Assembly (NCBI GenBank): GCA_037440765.1
Contig: JBBITL010000025.1
Span: forward strand, 1 to 57,687
Length of the DNA: 57,687 bases
Direction: 5' to 3'
Source of the DNA: DTKY01 sp037440765
GTDB taxonomy: Bacteria > Acidobacteriota > Terriglobia > Bryobacterales > Bryobacteraceae
In this document: piece by piece, positions 24,882-34,238 of the stretch
Numbering within the stretch: position 1 is the first letter of the stretch
Layout of the letters: each line of letters starts with the position of its first letter
Translations under genes and position numbers: made by a program
The notes under the pieces: model-generated
Databases searched by the model: none
Seen by the model: the letters and a program-made list of their open reading frames with translations, nothing else
Told to the model about the DNA's origin: nothing

Positions 24882-25892
24882 ATGCAAATCACCTCTGAAG
24901 CCCCCTGCCGCGTGGATCTGGCCGGCGGCACGCTGGACATCTGGCCTCTTTACCTGTTTCATCCTGGCGCGGTCACGGTCAACTTCGCCGTCGACCTGTA
25001 CGCCCGCTGCACTATCCGGCAGCGGCGGGACCGGCGCATCGTGCTGCGGTCTGAGGATCTGGCTGGAGAGGAGTCCTTCGCCTCGCTTGCCGAACTGCGC
25101 AGCAACTCCAGACACGGACTTGCGCTGGCCTCGCGGCTGGCCGGTTTCTTCGCGCCACCAACGGGCTTCCACATGACCACCGGCTCGGACGCGCCGGCGG
25201 GAGCCGGGCTGGCCGGCTCCTCCACGCTGCTCGTCGCAATGGCAGGCGCCCTGGCGCGCTTGTGCGGCCGCAGATTCGGCAACGAGCAACTCAGGGAGAC
25301 GATCCAGAACATCGAAGCGCAAGTCATAGGAGTCCCGACCGGGTGCCAGGATTACTACCCCGCCATGTACGGGGGTGTGAACGCCGTCGAACTGCGTCCC
25401 GAGGGCGTCCGCCGCCGGCGCCTGGCCGTGGAGCCCCGGTTGCTAGAGGAGCGCGTGGTCCTGGCCTACACGGGCGCGCCGCGGCAGAGCGGCATTAACA
25501 ACTGGGAGGTCATGAAGGCCCACATCGACGGGAACCGCCGGGTACGCCGCAACTTCGACCAGATTGCCTCCATCGCCCGCGGCATGGCCGCGGCCCTGGA
25601 AAGCGCCGACTGGCCGGAGGCCGGCCGGCTGCTGCGGGAGGAGTGGGCGCACCGCCGCCGGAACTCTCCCGGCATCACGACGCCGCTGATCGACCGCCTG
25701 GTCGCGGCGGCGCGCCGCAACGGCGCCACGGGCGCCAAAGTGTGCGGCGCCGGCGGGGGCGGCTGCGTGGTGTTCCTGGTGGAGGAGGGAGCCAGGGAGC
25801 GTGTGTCCGCTTCGCTGGTCGGGGCCGGAGGCACGCTGATTCCCGTGCGGGTGGCCCGCCGGGGCCTCAGCGCGAGAGTAGAGCCGGAATAG
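24882..25892 (+). CDS. GHMP-family sugar kinase
   Basis: 336 residues from the ATG at 24882. It begins with the GHMP substrate strand EAPCRVDLAGGTLDIWP. The ATP-binding motif 2 is PAGAGLAGSSTLLVAMAGAL (about 105-125) and motif 3 is GAKVCGAGGGGCVVFLVEEG near the C-terminus. VIGVPTGCQDYYPAMYGGVN is typical of D-glycero-D-manno-heptose-7-phosphate kinase/L-fucokinase-like members. It phosphorylates a sugar or sugar phosphate; the exact substrate is not determinable here. It leads a plus-strand run with the CPBP protease and BamE-like gene and is divergent from the nucleotidyltransferase pair. Confidence 0.88.
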   Translation: MQITSEAPCRVDLAGGTLDIWPLYLFHPGAVTVNFAVDLYARCTIRQRRDRRIVLRSEDLAGEESFASLAELRSNSRHGLALASRLAGFFAPPTGFHMTTGSDAPAGAGLAGSSTLLVAMAGALARLCGRRFGNEQLRETIQNIEAQVIGVPTGCQDYYPAMYGGVNAVELRPEGVRRRRLAVEPRLLEERVVLAYTGAPRQSGINNWEVMKAHIDGNRRVRRNFDQIASIARGMAAALESADWPEAGRLLREEWAHRRRNSPGITTPLIDRLVAAARRNGATGAKVCGAGGGGCVVFLVEEGARERVSASLVGAGGTLIPVRVARRGLSARVEPE

Positions 25893-25900
25893 GAGGCGCC

Positions 25901-26755
25901 GTGGGGCGGGACAGGTGGACCAGGTTGACCGGCGTGGCGCTGCGCGTCGGCGTCTACGTCTTCCTGCTCATCATCGGCCTGACCGGCTTCGCCTGGGTGC
26001 TCAGCTCGACGGGCAGCGTCCTTTTGCAGGCGGCGCTGGGCGGATTCCTGGCCGCGGCCACGGCCAACGCCCTGTCCATGCGCTTCTTTGAGAGGGCCGG
26101 CCTGACGGCGATTGGGCTGGGCTGGAACAAGGCCGGCGTGCGCAACCTGCTGGTGGGGCTCGGAGGCGGCGCGGGCTCGGCCTGCCTGGTGCTGGCCGGG
26201 CCGGTCGCCCTGGGGCTGGCGAGTTTTCGGGCCGTGCCGGGCTCCGAGCCTCACGCACGGACCTTTCTGTTCGTAATGGTGATCCTGCTTTTCGGCGCCA
26301 TCGGCGAGGAGATGCTCTTCCGAGGGTATGCTTTTCAATCCTTGATCGCCGTCGTCGGCCCCGCCGCCACGGTGCTGCCGGTGGGGATTCTGTTCGGCCT
26401 GATGCACGCCGGCAACCTGGGGGTGACCAGGATCGGCATCGTGAACACGGCTCTGTGGGGCATCCTGCTGGGTTACGCTTTCCTTCGCAGCGGTGACTTG
26501 TGGCTTCCGATCGGACTGCACCTGGGCTGGAACTGGATGCTGCCGGTCTTCGGCGTGAATCTCAGCGGGTTTACAATGGACGTAACGGGCTACGCGCTCG
26601 ACTGGAGGATCGGGCCGCTTTGGAGCGGCGGCGCTTACGGCCCCGAAGGGGGCCTGCTGACAAGCGGGGTGGTGGTTCTCCTTTTCGTGTACCTGTGGAA
26701 GGCGCCGGTCAGGCCCCAGACGCCCTTCCTGTTGCGCGGAGCCGGGGAGGTTTGA
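25901..26755 (+). CDS. CPBP family intramembrane metalloprotease
   Basis: 284 residues starting at GTG 25901, which has a perfect AGGAGG 4 bases upstream. Polytopic membrane protein. Motif 1 is GAIGEEMLFRGYAFQSL with the EExxxR catalytic glutamates, motif 2 is ILFGLMHAGN with the FxxxH histidine, and motif 3 is GLHLGWNW. The family includes prenyl-protein proteases and bacteriocin-immunity proteins. The gene starts 8 bases after the kinase stop and is immediately followed by the BamE-like gene. Function in this organism is unknown. Confidence 0.88.
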   Translation: MGRDRWTRLTGVALRVGVYVFLLIIGLTGFAWVLSSTGSVLLQAALGGFLAAATANALSMRFFERAGLTAIGLGWNKAGVRNLLVGLGGGAGSACLVLAGPVALGLASFRAVPGSEPHARTFLFVMVILLFGAIGEEMLFRGYAFQSLIAVVGPAATVLPVGILFGLMHAGNLGVTRIGIVNTALWGILLGYAFLRSGDLWLPIGLHLGWNWMLPVFGVNLSGFTMDVTGYALDWRIGPLWSGGAYGPEGGLLTSGVVVLLFVYLWKAPVRPQTPFLLRGAGEV

Positions 26756-27541
26756 GTGCGCCTCGTTTACGCATGGCTGCTGGTGGCTGTCGCCGGGCTG
26801 GCCGCCGATCTCAAGCTGACCAAGCAGGAGCGCTACGAGCTGATACGGGGCCTTTCGGCCGAGTTCGCCACCGCCACGGCGCCCCTGCCGCGCTCCACCA
26901 AGGCTCTGATCCTCACGAGCGACGGCTCCTATGACAAGGCTCTGTGGGAGCGGATCGGCCGGGAGTCCGGACCTGCCGCGCGGATTGGGGACCTCGTGCA
27001 AGTGACGAAGCTTGAAATCAAGAGCGACCGGATCGAGTTCCAGCTCAACGGCGGCGCCAAGGGAGGCCGCCGGTGGTACGAGCGGATCGAGGTGGGTACG
27101 GGCACCCGCACGACGCCCATCGGGGGAGGCTCCTACAGGGCGGCCCCCGGCGGCACCACGCTGGCCCTGGTGTTCAGCGAGCGCATCTCTCCGCTTGCCT
27201 CCGCCGAGGTGAAGAGACTGCTCGCCCCGGTGCTCGACTTCAACCGCCGCAGCGCCGGCGAGCACTACTTCGAGACTCTGCCCGAGCCGGTGAAGCAGGC
27301 CATCGCGCAGAAGAAAGCGGTCGACGGCATGGACCGCGAGCAGGTGGTTCTGGCGATGGGCAAGCCCGACCGGAAGGTGCGCGAGACGGTTGACGGCGTG
27401 GAGGTCGAGGACTGGATCTACGGCACGCCTCCCGGCCGGATCGTCTTTGTGAGTTTCGAGGGCGACAAAGTGACCCGCGTCAGGGAATCCTACGCCGGCC
27501 TGGGCGGATCGGTGGCCGCGCCGCTGCCCACGCCGCGTTGA
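26756..27541 (+). CDS. secreted protein with SmpA/OmlA (BamE)-like C-terminal domain
   Basis: 261 residues from a GTG that directly abuts the preceding TGA. A short signal peptide (RLVYAWLLVAVAGLAADL) lacks a lipobox cysteine. The middle (about 20-165) is a beta-rich unknown domain. The C-terminal part (about 180-250) resembles the SmpA/OmlA fold: DGMDREQVVLAMGKPDRKVR, EDWIYGTPPGRIVFVSF and GDKVTRV. In BamE this domain serves outer-membrane assembly. Here the role is open. Confidence 0.75.
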   Translation: MRLVYAWLLVAVAGLAADLKLTKQERYELIRGLSAEFATATAPLPRSTKALILTSDGSYDKALWERIGRESGPAARIGDLVQVTKLEIKSDRIEFQLNGGAKGGRRWYERIEVGTGTRTTPIGGGSYRAAPGGTTLALVFSERISPLASAEVKRLLAPVLDFNRRSAGEHYFETLPEPVKQAIAQKKAVDGMDREQVVLAMGKPDRKVRETVDGVEVEDWIYGTPPGRIVFVSFEGDKVTRVRESYAGLGGSVAAPLPTPR

Positions 27542-27555
27542 ACCGCGCCTCGCCC

Positions 27556-27753
27556 CTAGCGTCCCGGCCAGCCCAGCACGCGCGCGGGAAGATAGAACAG
27601 CGCCTGGATGAAGGCGAGCACCCCTCCCACCGCGAAACCCAGCAGTTTGAAGGGGATCAGCAGCAGCCAGATCAGCGGGAACAGCACCAGCGCCAGCAGG
27701 GCCAGCGGCCAGCACAGCACCAGCAGGATGCAGAAAAGCAGGAACTTCGCCAA
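27556..27753 (-). CDS. small hydrophobic membrane protein
   Basis: 65 residues, nearly all hydrophobic: FLLFCILLVLCWPLALLALV, PLIWLLLIPFKLLGFAVGG and FIQALFYLPARVLG. Two or three transmembrane helices, with no recognised family beyond similarity in style to short conserved membrane peptides. It is convergent with the BamE-like gene (14-base gap) and divergent from the large synthetase gene. TCCTCAGGGAGGCGACC-type purine-rich sequence precedes the ATG on the minus strand. Confidence 0.65.
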   Translation of the reverse strand: MAKFLLFCILLVLCWPLALLALVLFPLIWLLLIPFKLLGFAVGGVLAFIQALFYLPARVLGWPGR

Positions 27754-27941
27754 GGTCGCCTCCTCAGGGAGGAATACGAAGACGGGCCAAAAAGGTTCCG
27801 AGGACGGTCGTTATGTGGTATTGCGGCGGCGCTCGTTGAGGGATAATTGTTTGTTCGGGGGTCGAAGGACGGAAAGCCTCTTCCAGCCGGCACGCGGCTC
27901 TCGATCGAGACCCTAATTCATATTTCCAAGGATAAGACGCA
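27754..27941. other. divergent intergenic region upstream of the synthetase/GNAT gene
   Basis: 188 bases without a gene. TTGCGG (27820-27825) followed by a GGATAATT segment could be a weak plus-strand promoter, but spacing is ambiguous. AAGGATAA provides the ribosome site for the ATG at 27942. No riboswitch-like structure was recognised. Confidence 0.3.
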
Positions 27942-30671
27942 ATGAAGCATTACAAGAAGCTCGGCGTGGAATCAGAGGCTACGATCCTCAAGCGGCCGCA
28001 GCCGCTGGACGTTTTCTTCTCACCCGAAAGCGTGGCTGTCATCGGGGCGACGGAGACGCCTGGCAGCGTCGGCCGCACAGTGCTCTGGAACCTGATCAGC
28101 ACGCCGTTCGGCGGGACGGTGTATCCCGTCAATCTGAAGCGCCCGAGCGTATTGGGCATCAAGGCATACCCCACCGTCGGCGACGTTCCGGCGCCGGTGG
28201 ACCTGGCGGTGGTCATCACTCCCGCCCCGGTGATCCCCAGCGTCATACGCGATTGCGCTGAGGCGGGCGTCAAGGGCGCCATCGTCATCTCGGCAGGCTT
28301 CAAGGAACTGGGGCCGGAGGGCGCCAAACTCGAGCAGCAGTTGCTCGAGGAGGCCAGGAAGGGCGGCGTGCGCATCATCGGCCCGAACTGCCTGGGCGTC
28401 ATGAGTCCCCCGACCGGGCTTAACGCGACCTTCGGCCGCGGCATGGCGCGCCCCGGGTCGGTCGGGTTCATCAGCCAGAGCGGCGCGCTGTGCACGGCGG
28501 TGCTGGACTGGAGTTTCCGCGAACTGGTGGGCTTCAGCGCGTTCCTGTCGATCGGCGCCATGGTGGACGTGAGCTGGGGCGACCTGATCTACTACCTGGG
28601 CGACGACCCGCGCACCAAGAGCATCCTTATCTACATGGAGTCAATCGGCGATGCGCGCGGCTTCCTGTCGGCGGCGCGCGAGGTGGCCCTGAGCAAGCCG
28701 ATCATCGTCATCAAGGCGGGCCGCACGGCGCAGGGCGGCAAGGCCGCGGCCTCGCATACCGGCTCGCTGACGGGTTCCGACGACGTGCTCGACGCCGCCT
28801 TCCGCCGCAGCGGCGTGCTGCGGGTGAACCAGATATCGCACCTGTTCTACATGGCGGAGGTCCTGGCCAAGCAGCCGGCGCCGAAGGGACCGAAGCTGAC
28901 CATCCTCACCAACGCCGGCGGCCCCGCGGTTCTGGCGACCGACGCCCTGATCACCAGCGGAGCGGAACTGACGGATCTCTCTCCGGAGACCTTCCAGGAG
29001 TTCAACACTTTCCTCCCGCCCACCTGGAGCCGGAACAACCCTGTCGACATCATCGGGGACGCCACGCCGGACCGCTACGCCAAGGCCCTGGCGACGGCCG
29101 CCAAGGACGCCAACAGCAACGGCATGCTGGTCATCCTGACGCCGCAGGACATGACCGATCCGACGCAGATCGCCGAGCAGCTCAAGCCCTACGCCAGCCT
29201 GGGCGACAAGCCCGTGTTCGCAAGCTGGATGGGCGGGCCCGAGGTGGCCGCCGGTGAGCGTATCCTGAACCAGGCCGGCATCCCGACCTTCCCTTACCCC
29301 GACACTGCCGCCCGCATGTTCACCTACGCATGGCAGTACAGCGTGAACCTGCGCGGCCTTTACGAGACCCCCGTGTTCGTGGGTGAAGCCGACGTCCGGC
29401 CCGAGAAGGCCGAGGCCGTCATTCAGGCCGCGCGCAGCGGCGGCCGCACGATCCTGACCGAGTTCGAGTCCAAGCAGGTGCTGGCAGCTTACGGGATCCC
29501 GACGGTGGAGACCCGTGTTGCGGCGACCGAGCAGGAGGCCGTCAAGGCCGCGGGCGAGATCGGCTACCCGGTGGTCCTCAAGCTGTTCAGTGAGACCATC
29601 ACCCACAAGACCGACGTGGGCGGCGTGCAGCTCAACCTCAAGGACGCGGCCGCGGTCAGCGACGCGTTCCGCAAGATCCAGGCCGGCGTGAAGGAGAAAG
29701 CCGGAGAAGGCCACTTCCTGGGCGTTACGGTGCAGCCCATGATCAGGCTGGACGGTTACGAGCTGATCCTCGGCAGCAGCCTCGACCCGCAGTTCGGCCC
29801 GGTAATCCTGTTCGGGCTGGGCGGCCAGCTGGTTGAGGTCTTCAAGGACGGCGCGCTCGGGTTGCCCCCGCTCAACAGCACGCTGGCCCGCCGCATGATG
29901 GAGAGGACCCGGATATACAAGGCCTTGCAAGGCGTGCGGGGACGCAAGGCGGTGGACCTGGCGGCCATGGAGCGGATGTTGGTCCACTTCAGCCGTCTGG
30001 TTGTGGAGCAGCGCTGGGTCAAGGAGATCGACATCAACCCGCTGCTGGCTTCCGCCGAGCGCCTCATCGCACTCGATGCCCGGGTGGTGCTGCACGAACC
30101 GGGCGTGCGCGAGGAGGATCTTCCCCAACTGCCAATCCGCCCCTACCCGAACCAATATGTCGGCGCCTGGAAGCTGAAGAGCGGCGACCATGTGCTGATC
30201 CGGCCGATCCGTCCGGAAGACGAACCGCTCGTGGTCAAGTTCCATGAGGGTCTCTCTGAGAGGTCGGTCTATCTCCGCTACCTCCAGGCCCTGAAGCTCA
30301 GCCAGCGCGTGGCGCACGAACGGCTGGTCAGGATCTGCTTCATCGACTACGACCGCGAGATGGCGCTGGTCGCCGAGAAGAAGGACGCCACGGGCGGCGC
30401 GAGCATCATCGGCATCGGCCGCCTGCGCAAGCTCTCCGGGACCAATGACGGCGAGTTCGCCTTGCTGGTGGGCGACGAATTTCAGGGCAGAGGGCTCGGC
30501 ACGGAGCTGATGAGCCGCCTGCTGAAATTCGCCCGGGATGAGAAGCTGGCCAGGGTGGTGGGCGGCCTTCTCCAGGATAACGCCGTCATGCGCCGCGTCT
30601 GCGAGAGGCTGGGCTTCACGATCACCGGCGCGCCGGGTGAGTCCGTGATGAAGGCGGAAATCGCGCTGTGA
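27942..30671 (+). CDS. NDP-forming acyl-CoA synthetase fused to GNAT acetyltransferase (Pat/AcsP-like)
   Basis: 909 residues. Order of domains: CoA-binding Rossmann domain (about 25-155, VAVIGATETPGSVGRTVLWN), succinyl-CoA-synthetase-like domains (about 165-460) with the active-site His in KAAASHTGSLTGSDDV, ATP-grasp domain (about 490-710, VVLKLFSETITHKTDVGGVQ), and C-terminal GNAT domain (about 740-905, EFQGRGLGTELMSRLLKFA). This is the layout of the protein lysine acetyltransferases Pat/YfiQ. In those the synthetase half is inactive; here the catalytic His is present, so synthetase activity is possible. It ends 11 bases before the hypF start. Confidence 0.9.
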   Translation: MKHYKKLGVESEATILKRPQPLDVFFSPESVAVIGATETPGSVGRTVLWNLISTPFGGTVYPVNLKRPSVLGIKAYPTVGDVPAPVDLAVVITPAPVIPSVIRDCAEAGVKGAIVISAGFKELGPEGAKLEQQLLEEARKGGVRIIGPNCLGVMSPPTGLNATFGRGMARPGSVGFISQSGALCTAVLDWSFRELVGFSAFLSIGAMVDVSWGDLIYYLGDDPRTKSILIYMESIGDARGFLSAAREVALSKPIIVIKAGRTAQGGKAAASHTGSLTGSDDVLDAAFRRSGVLRVNQISHLFYMAEVLAKQPAPKGPKLTILTNAGGPAVLATDALITSGAELTDLSPETFQEFNTFLPPTWSRNNPVDIIGDATPDRYAKALATAAKDANSNGMLVILTPQDMTDPTQIAEQLKPYASLGDKPVFASWMGGPEVAAGERILNQAGIPTFPYPDTAARMFTYAWQYSVNLRGLYETPVFVGEADVRPEKAEAVIQAARSGGRTILTEFESKQVLAAYGIPTVETRVAATEQEAVKAAGEIGYPVVLKLFSETITHKTDVGGVQLNLKDAAAVSDAFRKIQAGVKEKAGEGHFLGVTVQPMIRLDGYELILGSSLDPQFGPVILFGLGGQLVEVFKDGALGLPPLNSTLARRMMERTRIYKALQGVRGRKAVDLAAMERMLVHFSRLVVEQRWVKEIDINPLLASAERLIALDARVVLHEPGVREEDLPQLPIRPYPNQYVGAWKLKSGDHVLIRPIRPEDEPLVVKFHEGLSERSVYLRYLQALKLSQRVAHERLVRICFIDYDREMALVAEKKDATGGASIIGIGRLRKLSGTNDGEFALLVGDEFQGRGLGTELMSRLLKFARDEKLARVVGGLLQDNAVMRRVCERLGFTITGAPGESVMKAEIAL

Positions 30672-30681
30672 GGAGGACCGG

Positions 30682-32889
30682 CTGGAACGCCTGCGCCTGA
30701 CGCTCGGCGGCGCCGTTCAGGGAGTGGGATTCCGGCCGTTTGTCTTCCGTCTCGCTAAGGAACTGGGCCTGGCCGGCTGGGTCCTTAACTCGAGCGCCGG
30801 ACTGGTGGTCGAGGTCGAGGGCCCATCCGGCGGGCTGGACCAGTTCCTCGAACGAATCGAAACCGGCAAGCCGGACGCCGCGGTGGTGTTGACGCGGGAG
30901 GTCAGCTACCTGGCCCCGGCCGGATACACCGGCTTCGAGATCCGGCCGAGCGACGAGGCCGCCGGCAAGACCGCAAGCCTCCTGCCGGACCTGGCCACCT
31001 GCCCCGCGTGCCTCGCCGAACTGAGCGGCCCCGCGGACCGGCGGTCCGGCTACGCCTTCACCAACTGCACCAATTGCGGTCCGCGCTACACCATCATTCT
31101 GGACATCCCCTACGACCGCCCGCGCACCACCATGCACTCGTTCCGGATGTGCCCCCGGTGCCTCTGCGAATACAACGATCCGCTCGACCGCCGCTTCCAC
31201 GCGCAGCCCAACGCCTGCCCCGCCTGCGGCCCCCGCCTCAGCACCGAACCGCGACCGTCAGGGAGCGGCGATCCGGTCCTCTCGGCCGCCTCCGCCCTCC
31301 GCGCCGGACAGATAGTGGCGCTCAAGGGCATCGGCGGCTTTCAACTCCTGGTGGACGCCCGCAACGAAGACGCGGTAACGCGCCTGCGCCGGCTCAAGCG
31401 CCGCGAGGAGAAGCCGTTCGCCATCATGATGCCATCCCTGGAGATGGCCCGGGACTGTTGCGATGTGTCCGCCGCCGAGGAGGCTCTCCTCGCGTCCCCG
31501 GCAGCCCCCATCGTCCTGCTGCGCCCGAAGGAGCGTGGCCGGATCGCCCCCGGTGTCGCCAGGTCCTCGCCCTACCTGGGAGTGATGCTGCCCTATTCGC
31601 CGCTGCATCACCTGCTGATGCGGGAGTGCGGTTTCCCCGTGGTCGCCACCAGCGGCAACCTCAGCGACGAGCCCATCGCAACCGATAACGACGAGGCGCG
31701 CTCGCGGCTGGGCGGAATCGCGGACCTTTTCGTCATGCACGACAGGCCCATAGCGCGGCCCTGCGACGACTCGGTGGTGCGCCTGGCCCGGGGCCGGGAG
31801 AGCGTGCTCAGGCGGGCCAGGGGCTACGCTCCGCTTCCGGTGCGCGTCCCGGCCGATCTGCCCGCCGTGCTCGCCGTGGGAGCGCACCTGAAGAACACCG
31901 TGGCGATCGCCGCCGGCCGGCAGGTCTTCGTCAGCCAGCACGTGGGCGACCTGGACACGGCCGAGTCCCGCGCCGCCTTTGAGCGCGCCATCGAGGACCT
32001 GTGCCGGCTCTACCGGTTCGAGCCGCGGCTGGTGGCCTGCGACATGCACCCGGATTACGCCTCCACGGCCTGGGCCCGGCGGTCCGGCCTGCCGGTCATC
32101 GCCGTGCAGCACCACCAGGCGCACGTGGCCGCCTGCGCCGCCGAGAACGATGTGCGGGGCGAGTACCTGGGCGTGGGCTGGGACGGAACCGGCTACGGGC
32201 TCGACGCCACCGTCTGGGGCGGCGAGTTCTTCCTGGCCGGCGGGGATGAGTTTGAGCGCGTGGCGCACCTTCGTCCGTTCCGCCTGCCGGGGGGCGAGGC
32301 CGCCATCCGCGAGGGCTGGCGCCCGGCGGCGAGCCTGTTGTGGGAGATCTTCGGAGCCGATGGCATTCCGGAGTTGCCCTCCAGGCCGCTCATCCTGCGC
32401 ATGCTGGAGAGCGGCGTGAACTCGCCCCTGACCACCAGCGTGGGTCGGCTGTTCGACGCGGTCGCCTCGATTGCCGGCCTGGCGCAGGAGAACCGCTTCG
32501 AGGGGCAGGCGGCTATGCTGCTGGAACGCGCCATCGGGCCGCTGGCGACCTCGGACTGTTATCCTTTAAGAGAGACGGACGGAGCGGCCGACTGGGCGCC
32601 GCTCGTCGAGGCCGTAAGGGCGGACGCCGCCAAGAAGACGCCCGCCGCGTTGATTGCAGCCAGGTTCCACAACGCGCTGGCGGGGTGGATTCTGGCCGTC
32701 GCCGAGCGGATTGGAGTGAGCAACGTTGTGCTCAGCGGCGGCGTGTTCCAGAACAGCTACCTGGTGGAGAGGACCGTGGCGCTGCTCGAATCCCGCGGTT
32801 TCCGGGTCGCCACCCACCAGCGTGTGCCGCCCAACGACGGGGGAATCGCCCTGGGCCAGGCGGTCCTGGCCGGACGCCGGGTGAAGTGA
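30682..32889 (+). CDS. hypF: carbamoyltransferase HypF
   Basis: 735 residues, read from CTG 30682. It makes the carbamoyl group that becomes the CN ligand of [NiFe] hydrogenase. Acylphosphatase domain: LGGAVQGVGFRPFVFRLAKE. Zinc-finger pairs: CPACLAEL, NCTNCGPRYT, CPRCLCEYND and CPACGPRL. YrdC domain (about 205-385) begins IVALKGIGGFQLLVDA and has KRREEKPFAIMMP. The Kae1-like domain has the metal motif VQHHQAHVAACAAEN. No ATG/GTG/TTG precedes the acylphosphatase motif in frame, whereas CTG 30682 has AGGAGG 5 bases upstream; a GTG at 30724 would cut the domain. A REP-derived insert sits in a linker. HypF partners with HypE. Confidence 0.92.
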   Translation: MERLRLTLGGAVQGVGFRPFVFRLAKELGLAGWVLNSSAGLVVEVEGPSGGLDQFLERIETGKPDAAVVLTREVSYLAPAGYTGFEIRPSDEAAGKTASLLPDLATCPACLAELSGPADRRSGYAFTNCTNCGPRYTIILDIPYDRPRTTMHSFRMCPRCLCEYNDPLDRRFHAQPNACPACGPRLSTEPRPSGSGDPVLSAASALRAGQIVALKGIGGFQLLVDARNEDAVTRLRRLKRREEKPFAIMMPSLEMARDCCDVSAAEEALLASPAAPIVLLRPKERGRIAPGVARSSPYLGVMLPYSPLHHLLMRECGFPVVATSGNLSDEPIATDNDEARSRLGGIADLFVMHDRPIARPCDDSVVRLARGRESVLRRARGYAPLPVRVPADLPAVLAVGAHLKNTVAIAAGRQVFVSQHVGDLDTAESRAAFERAIEDLCRLYRFEPRLVACDMHPDYASTAWARRSGLPVIAVQHHQAHVAACAAENDVRGEYLGVGWDGTGYGLDATVWGGEFFLAGGDEFERVAHLRPFRLPGGEAAIREGWRPAASLLWEIFGADGIPELPSRPLILRMLESGVNSPLTTSVGRLFDAVASIAGLAQENRFEGQAAMLLERAIGPLATSDCYPLRETDGAADWAPLVEAVRADAAKKTPAALIAARFHNALAGWILAVAERIGVSNVVLSGGVFQNSYLVERTVALLESRGFRVATHQRVPPNDGGIALGQAVLAGRRVK
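31245..31268. repeat. REP-like half element inside hypF, copy C
   Basis: GAACCGCGACCGTCAGGGAG followed by CGG matches the right half of the elements at 20664 and 36041 (GAACCGCG-xCGT-AG-G-GCGG). It encodes EPRPSGSG in the linker between the zinc fingers and YrdC domain of HypF, a stretch absent from ordinary HypF proteins, so it looks like an in-frame insertion. Confidence 0.5.
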
Positions 32890-32898
32890 GGGAAGATC

Positions 32899-33150
32899 AT
32901 GTGTCTCGCCGTACCGGGAAAGATAGTGAGCGTCTGCGAAGAAGATCCGCCCGAAGTGCGGCGGGGCAAGGTGGACTTCGCCGGCGTTCAGAAAGAAGTG
33001 TGCCTGGCTTACACGCCCGAGGCCGCCCTGGGCGACTACGTGCTGGTGCACGTCGGCTTCGCGCTGAGCGTGGTGGATGAGGACGAGGCCCGGAAGATCT
33101 TTGAGACGCTCCGGGAAATGGCTGAACTGGAGGAAGCACAGGGACCGTGA
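32899..33150 (+). CDS. hypC: hydrogenase maturation chaperone HypC/HupF
   Basis: 83 residues. The N-terminus MCLAVPGKIVSVCEEDPPEV is the family signature; Cys2 holds the Fe(CN)2CO intermediate together with HypD. VDFAGVQKEVCLAYTPEAAL and GDYVLVHVGFALSVVDEDEA follow as usual. It starts 9 bases after hypF with GGGAAGA as ribosome site, and it overlaps hypD by 4 bases. Confidence 0.95.
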   Translation: MCLAVPGKIVSVCEEDPPEVRRGKVDFAGVQKEVCLAYTPEAALGDYVLVHVGFALSVVDEDEARKIFETLREMAELEEAQGP

Positions 33151-34238
33151 AGTTCATCGACGAGTACCGCGACCCGGCGGCCGCCCGGCAACTGGCGCAG
33201 GCCATCCGCCGGACCGTAGCCCGCCCCTGGACCGTCATGGAGATCTGCGGCGGCCAGACCCACACCATCGTCAAGAGCGGCTTGCAGGACCTGCTGCCGC
33301 CGCTGGTCACGCTGGTGCACGGGCCGGGCTGCCCGGTGTGCGTCACGCCGCTGGAGCTGATCGACAGCGCCGTGGAGATTGCCTCCCGGCCCGAGGTGAT
33401 CTTCTGCTCCTTCGGCGACATGCTGCGGGTGCCCGGCTCCTCGAAGAGCCTGTTCGAGGCCAAAGCCGGCGGGGCGGATGTGCGCATCGTGTATTCGCCG
33501 CTGGATGCGCTGAAACTGGCGCGGTCGAATCCGGGCCGCGAGGTGGTGTTCTTCGCGGTCGGTTTTGAAACCACGGCTCCGGGCAACGCCATGGCCGTGT
33601 GGCAGGCGGCGCGCGAGGGCATCGGGAACTTCTCCGTCCTGGTGGCGCACGTGCTGGTGCCTCCGGCCATCGAGGCGTTGCTGAGCTCCCCCGGCTGCCG
33701 GGTCCAGGCTTTTCTCGCCGCCGGGCACGTCTGCACGGTGATGGGCTACCAGCAATACGAGCCGCTGGCGCGCCGCTACGGCGTGCCCATCGTGGTGACC
33801 GGCTTCGAGCCGCTGGACCTGCTGGAGGGCGTTCTGATGGCCCTCGTGCAACTGGAGAGCGGCCGGGCCGAGGTGGAGAACCAGTACAGGCGCTCGGTGC
33901 GCCGGGAAGGCAACCGGCCGGCGCAGGAACGTATACGCGAGGTCTTCGAGGTGAGCCCGCGCGCCTGGCGCGGCATCGGCGAGATCCCGGCGAGCGGGCT
34001 GGGCCTGCGCGAGCCGTACCGCCGCTTCGACGCCCTGGCACGCTTCCCCGTCGCGCCCGGCCGCGCCGAGGAGGCGGGCGACTGCATCGCCGGCCTGGTG
34101 CTGCAAGGCCTCAAGAGACCGCAGGAGTGCGCCGCCTTCGCCGCGCGCTGCACCCCGGAGAGGCCGCTCGGCGCGCCCATGGTGTCAAGCGAAGGGGCCT
34201 GCGCCGCCTACTACCTCTACGGGAGGCACCGTTCATGA
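33147..34238 (+). CDS. hypD: hydrogenase maturation protein HypD
   Basis: 363 residues. HypD is the iron-sulfur scaffold on which the Fe(CN)2CO unit is assembled. Conserved cysteines are seen in MEICGGQTHT (C34) and HGPGCPVCVTP (C62, C65). The 4Fe-4S region near the C-terminus includes GDCIAGLVLQGLKRPQECAA and FAARCTPERPLGAPMVSSEG. Its GTG start overlaps hypC and its stop overlaps hypE by 4 bases each (GTGA, ATGA), so the three are translationally coupled. Confidence 0.95.
   Translation: MKFIDEYRDPAAARQLAQAIRRTVARPWTVMEICGGQTHTIVKSGLQDLLPPLVTLVHGPGCPVCVTPLELIDSAVEIASRPEVIFCSFGDMLRVPGSSKSLFEAKAGGADVRIVYSPLDALKLARSNPGREVVFFAVGFETTAPGNAMAVWQAAREGIGNFSVLVAHVLVPPAIEALLSSPGCRVQAFLAAGHVCTVMGYQQYEPLARRYGVPIVVTGFEPLDLLEGVLMALVQLESGRAEVENQYRRSVRREGNRPAQERIREVFEVSPRAWRGIGEIPASGLGLREPYRRFDALARFPVAPGRAEEAGDCIAGLVLQGLKRPQECAAFAARCTPERPLGAPMVSSEGACAAYYLYGRHRS

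Noticed and set aside
24950..25330. Additional genes antisense to the GHMP kinase start
   Set aside because: Short Arg/Ala/Gly-rich frames without start signals, opposite conserved kinase motifs.
25466..27715. Minus-strand open frame of about 750 codons opposite the GHMP kinase and CPBP protease
   Set aside because: Low-complexity Arg/Gln/His product, antisense to genes with catalytic motifs.
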